DNA of 64,000 nucleotides, from NCBI RefSeq assembly GCF_020532605.1, contig NZ_JAJATW010000009.1, positions 62,001 to 126,000 on the forward strand. The letters run 5' to 3'. The DNA comes from Marinomonas algarum. GTDB taxonomy: Bacteria > Pseudomonadota > Gammaproteobacteria > Pseudomonadales > Marinomonadaceae. Under the pieces are notes generated by a model. It ran no database searches and had not been told where the DNA came from. It worked only from the letters and a program-made list of their open reading frames with translations. Positions within the stretch are counted from its first letter, which is position 1. Every line of letters begins with the position of its first letter. Below, in pieces: positions 61,612-64,000 of this stretch. The translations under genes were made by a program, and so were the position numbers.

Positions 61612-63588
61612 CTATTTATTGATGCCTAGTGTCGTTGTGATGTCTTGGATTTTTTGCTTAATGCTTGCTGTAACGTCAGACATAAAAGACTCCGACTCTG
61701 TTGCCTGCTCCCTAACGGTCACAACAGAGTGACTGAGTTTGCCCATACTCATTTTTTGCTCAGCCGCGTACCCTGAGGCTTTTTTCGCTAGGTGAGTGGA
61801 CTGTTTGGATTTGTCTAAAATATTTTGAGCAGATTGTCCTAATGCGTGAGTGAGACTGATTTGTTCAGCCGAGGCGCTTTCTATTAAATTTAAATTTTGT
61901 TTAAGCTGGTTTGTTGCCGTTGTCAGGCGAGAAAAGATTTGTGTCATCTCTTCTAACGAGTGTTGCGTGCGACTGGAAAGAGTTCGTACTTCAGAAGCGA
62001 CAACAGCAAATCCGCGACCATGCTCTCCTGCTCGTGCGGCTTCAATTGCAGCGTTAAGCGCTAATAAATTGGTTTGCTCAGAAATGTCTTTGATGCCACC
62101 AACGATGGAAGATGCATTAGAAACAGATTCTTCGAGATGCGTTAATGCATGCTGACTATGATTGAGTCGTTCAATGGTTGTTTGATTGGCGCTTGTTAAC
62201 AATGCGGCTTGATCAACACTGTGAGCCATTGCCGTGGTTGTTTCACTTGCGTAATTGGCCACTTCGTGAGCACGCACTTCGGCTTTATTGGCAAGAGTCT
62301 CTACTTGGTTTGACATATTTAGTGTGTCATCGAGACCTTGACGTGATGCAACGCTGAGTTCATGAACTTGTCCAAATGCAGTAAGCATCTCATTCAAAGA
62401 GGTAGAGATATTATTCAACTCGGTATCTCTTTGTTGTCGTTGCACGGCGATTTGTTCTAAATAACGATTCAAATAGTGCGCGACATCGGATAGCTCGTTT
62501 TTATTCTTACTAATAGTAAGTCGGTTAATGCTTTGGTGTTCGACCAATTCTTTAACGGTGATGTAAAGGTCACGAGCACTTTTTACGACAACGCGATTTT
62601 GAAAAATATGCACAGAGATAGTGGTGAACACCATTAAGATAACAAACACAGAGAAAGCGAATAGTGTGTGTTGTTGCGTCGTTTCTGCGCTGTTTTGGAT
62701 GTCTTGTGTACCTGTTTTTAAGGTGTCTTCTAATTGAAAGATAAGGTTTCGCACTTTCTCTTGAGCTTTTTGCGCCTGTTGGATATTGCTTAAACTGCTT
62801 TCCACGTCTTTCAGGTAACGTAATGACCAAGTGTGCAGCTCAAGTTTAACGTCTTCTAATGGATCTGTTTGTATGGTGTTTTCATCTTCTGTAGAAGACC
62901 AACCCATTAAAGAGGATAAATCGTCCTCTGTCTTGGTATGCTGTTCTTTATCAAGCGGTAAGGTAGGAAGGTCGCTAAGTGCTTGGATATTGAATTGAAA
63001 GCGTTCAATGGCTTTTTTCAGGTGTGAACGGCTGCTGAGTGCTTGTGTTGAAAGGTACTCATCTTTTGCGCTACTGACTTGGGTAAAATTCTCATAAAGC
63101 TTTGCTTGGAGGGCAATGTAAGGTGCAGCTGTGATGATGCTAGTTTTTTCCCGGTAAGCACCTATTCTATCCGCCAAGCTATTTAAAGAAAGTAACGTCT
63201 GATACTCGTTATTTTCTATCAAGGCATAGGGGTTACCTGCTAACTTACCCGCTGCTCGTATGTCAGAACCTAAGCTGTCTTCAATTAACCCAAGTTGCTG
63301 GTTAATCGGGTCTCTCACATATTTAGGAAGCGTTTCGAGGGTTGGGCGAATATTGTTTTGTATAAATGCCTGCGCTGGTGATAAAAGTGATGCTTCACCA
63401 GAGGATAAATAGTCTTCAATCTGTTGTTTTAGTGTGATGGATGATTGTTCCCACACCAGAGCGTAATTTCTATTCTGTTCCAAGGCACTTTGAAACTTTG
63501 CTAGGCTCCAAATCAATAAGACGACGAGCATCGCAGCAATAATTAGATAGCTCGCTGTGGTGGTGCGGGTGACGTGGGATATTTTCAA
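61612..63588 (-). CDS. Methyl-accepting chemotaxis protein
   Basis: A 658-residue chemoreceptor with a membrane helix at 12-30 ([20 protein letters not shown]), a large helical periplasmic sensor (about 35-305), a second membrane helix ([20 protein letters not shown]), a HAMP-like segment and the signalling hairpin with tip [20 protein letters not shown] followed by [20 protein letters not shown]. No C-terminal CheR pentapeptide. The sensor region is longer than in the receptor at 33230-35122 and not alike in sequence. Ligand unknown. Monocistronic. Confidence 0.94.
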   Translation of the reverse strand: MKISHVTRTTTASYLIIAAMLVVLLIWSLAKFQSALEQNRNYALVWEQSSITLKQQIEDYLSSGEASLLSPAQAFIQNNIRPTLETLPKYVRDPINQQLGLIEDSLGSDIRAAGKLAGNPYALIENNEYQTLLSLNSLADRIGAYREKTSIITAAPYIALQAKLYENFTQVSSAKDEYLSTQALSSRSHLKKAIERFQFNIQALSDLPTLPLDKEQHTKTEDDLSSLMGWSSTEDENTIQTDPLEDVKLELHTWSLRYLKDVESSLSNIQQAQKAQEKVRNLIFQLEDTLKTGTQDIQNSAETTQQHTLFAFSVFVILMVFTTISVHIFQNRVVVKSARDLYITVKELVEHQSINRLTISKNKNELSDVAHYLNRYLEQIAVQRQQRDTELNNISTSLNEMLTAFGQVHELSVASRQGLDDTLNMSNQVETLANKAEVRAHEVANYASETTTAMAHSVDQAALLTSANQTTIERLNHSQHALTHLEESVSNASSIVGGIKDISEQTNLLALNAAIEAARAGEHGRGFAVVASEVRTLSSRTQHSLEEMTQIFSRLTTATNQLKQNLNLIESASAEQISLTHALGQSAQNILDKSKQSTHLAKKASGYAAEQKMSMGKLSHSVVTVREQATESESFMSDVTASIKQKIQDITTTLGINK

Positions 63589-63925
63589 TTTAGAGGCCTA
63601 TTTAAACGGATGTAATAAAGTGCAGCTTGGCTTTCACATAATGTTATGTGGCGCTTAGCCCACCTTAATGGCTAGATATGACGAAAATGTGACAATGAGC
63701 TAGCTACTTAATCTGTGGTTGGTATATTTTCAACTCGTTAGAAGGTGCTTTGTATGTTGAGTAAATAGGTAGGGTGGAGAAAGGTTTTTCTGATCGTTAT
63801 TCGATCAAAACGGCCTACTTCTGATCGTTATTCGATCAAAACGGCCTACTTCTGATCGTTTCTTGATCTGTTTTGTCCTTGTTTCAAATTAATTTGTACA
63901 AATTGTGTTTTTCTTCAAAAAAGGG
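63589..63925. other. Intergenic region with tandem repeats and AT-rich upstream tract
   Basis: No reading frame is seen. It holds the chemoreceptor promoter on the minus strand, the 31-bp tandem repeats (63790-63851), overlapping palindromes CAAATTAATTTG (63885-63896) and AATTTGTACAAATT (63891-63904), and an A/T-rich tract that could be an UP element for the promoter at 63926. Confidence 0.6.
63790..63875. repeat. Two exact 31-bp tandem repeats plus a partial third copy
   Basis: Positions 63790-63820 and 63821-63851 are identical, and 63852-63870 is a diverged start of a third copy. Each unit contains the inverted repeat TGATCG-TTATT-CGATCA. The array lies 75-135 bases upstream of a strong promoter, so the units may be binding sites for an activator or Fis-like protein. 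Confidence 0.9.
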
Positions 63926-63953
63926 TTGCACAAAATCTGTAGATCCTTAATAT
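63926..63953 (+). promoter_or_regulatory. Strong promoter of a stable-RNA (probably rRNA) operon
   Basis: TTGCAC (63926-63931) and TAATAT (63948-63953) are 16 bases apart, followed by a GC-rich discriminator (ACGCCCTCGCTG) typical of growth-controlled rRNA promoters. An A/T-rich tract precedes it. The transcribed gene lies beyond the window. Confidence 0.6.
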
Positions 63954-64000
63954 ACGCCCTCGCTGACACGGACAGGGCTTCAAGCCTTAGCTTACTAAAC

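Noticed and set aside
63790-63875. CRISPR array
   Set aside because: The copies are directly tandem with no spacers and no cas genes are near.

Overview
The window reads as a chromosomal segment of a marine gammaproteobacterium of the Oceanospirillales, most likely Marinomonas or a close relative. This rests on gene order and protein style (rsmD / M16-like / ftsY-ftsE-ftsX-rpoH, tonB-gshB, metK next to tktA-epd-pgk-fba, metX-metW-rdgB-hemW, yicC-rph) and on a 538-residue GH13 alpha-glucosidase that resembles halophile enzymes. It was inferred by eye, without a database search.

Region 1, about 1-15880, is the end of a genomic island, transcribed almost entirely on the minus strand. It holds a partial YgjP-type metallopeptidase, a type I restriction-modification operon (hsdM, dinD, a stand-alone DinD C-terminal domain, hsdS, hsdR) whose genes all overlap by a few bases, two small proteins (one DUF2188), a half-length HsdS, an orphan ORF, a GCCAAAC repeat field, a primase-helicase fusion, a HigB/HigA toxin-antitoxin pair, a small membrane protein and a P4-type tyrosine integrase. 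The integrase lies beside the 3' end of yicC, an integration site known for mobilizable islands.

Region 2, about 15881-33060, is core: yicC and rph (divergent), a secreted protein of unknown function, a DUF2892 membrane protein, a UshA-like nucleotidase, an alkyl-DNA repair protein, fructokinase plus alpha-glucosidase (sugar use), an exonuclease plus a CBS/cNMP/nucleotidyltransferase protein, a GDT1-type manganese exporter behind a yybP-ykoY-like leader, a BCCT transporter, and metX-metW-rdgB-hemW.

Region 3, 33230-53301, carries a chemoreceptor, rsmD, a degenerate M16 protein, ftsYEX-rpoH, tonB-gshB, a TolC-family protein, rsmE, metK (with an attenuator-like leader), the tktA-epd-pgk-fba carbon cluster and tRNA-Leu(UAG).

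Region 4, 53457-64000, is the most unusual. A tightly packed operon encodes a LuxP-like periplasmic binding protein, a LuxQ-shaped membrane protein that has lost the kinase and receiver catalytic residues, MTA/SAH nucleosidase (Pfs, the enzyme upstream of LuxS in AI-2 synthesis) and a putative outer-membrane protein. trmA, serA and a second chemoreceptor follow. The right edge has tandem 31-bp repeats and a strong promoter that probably drives an rRNA or other stable RNA operon beyond the window.
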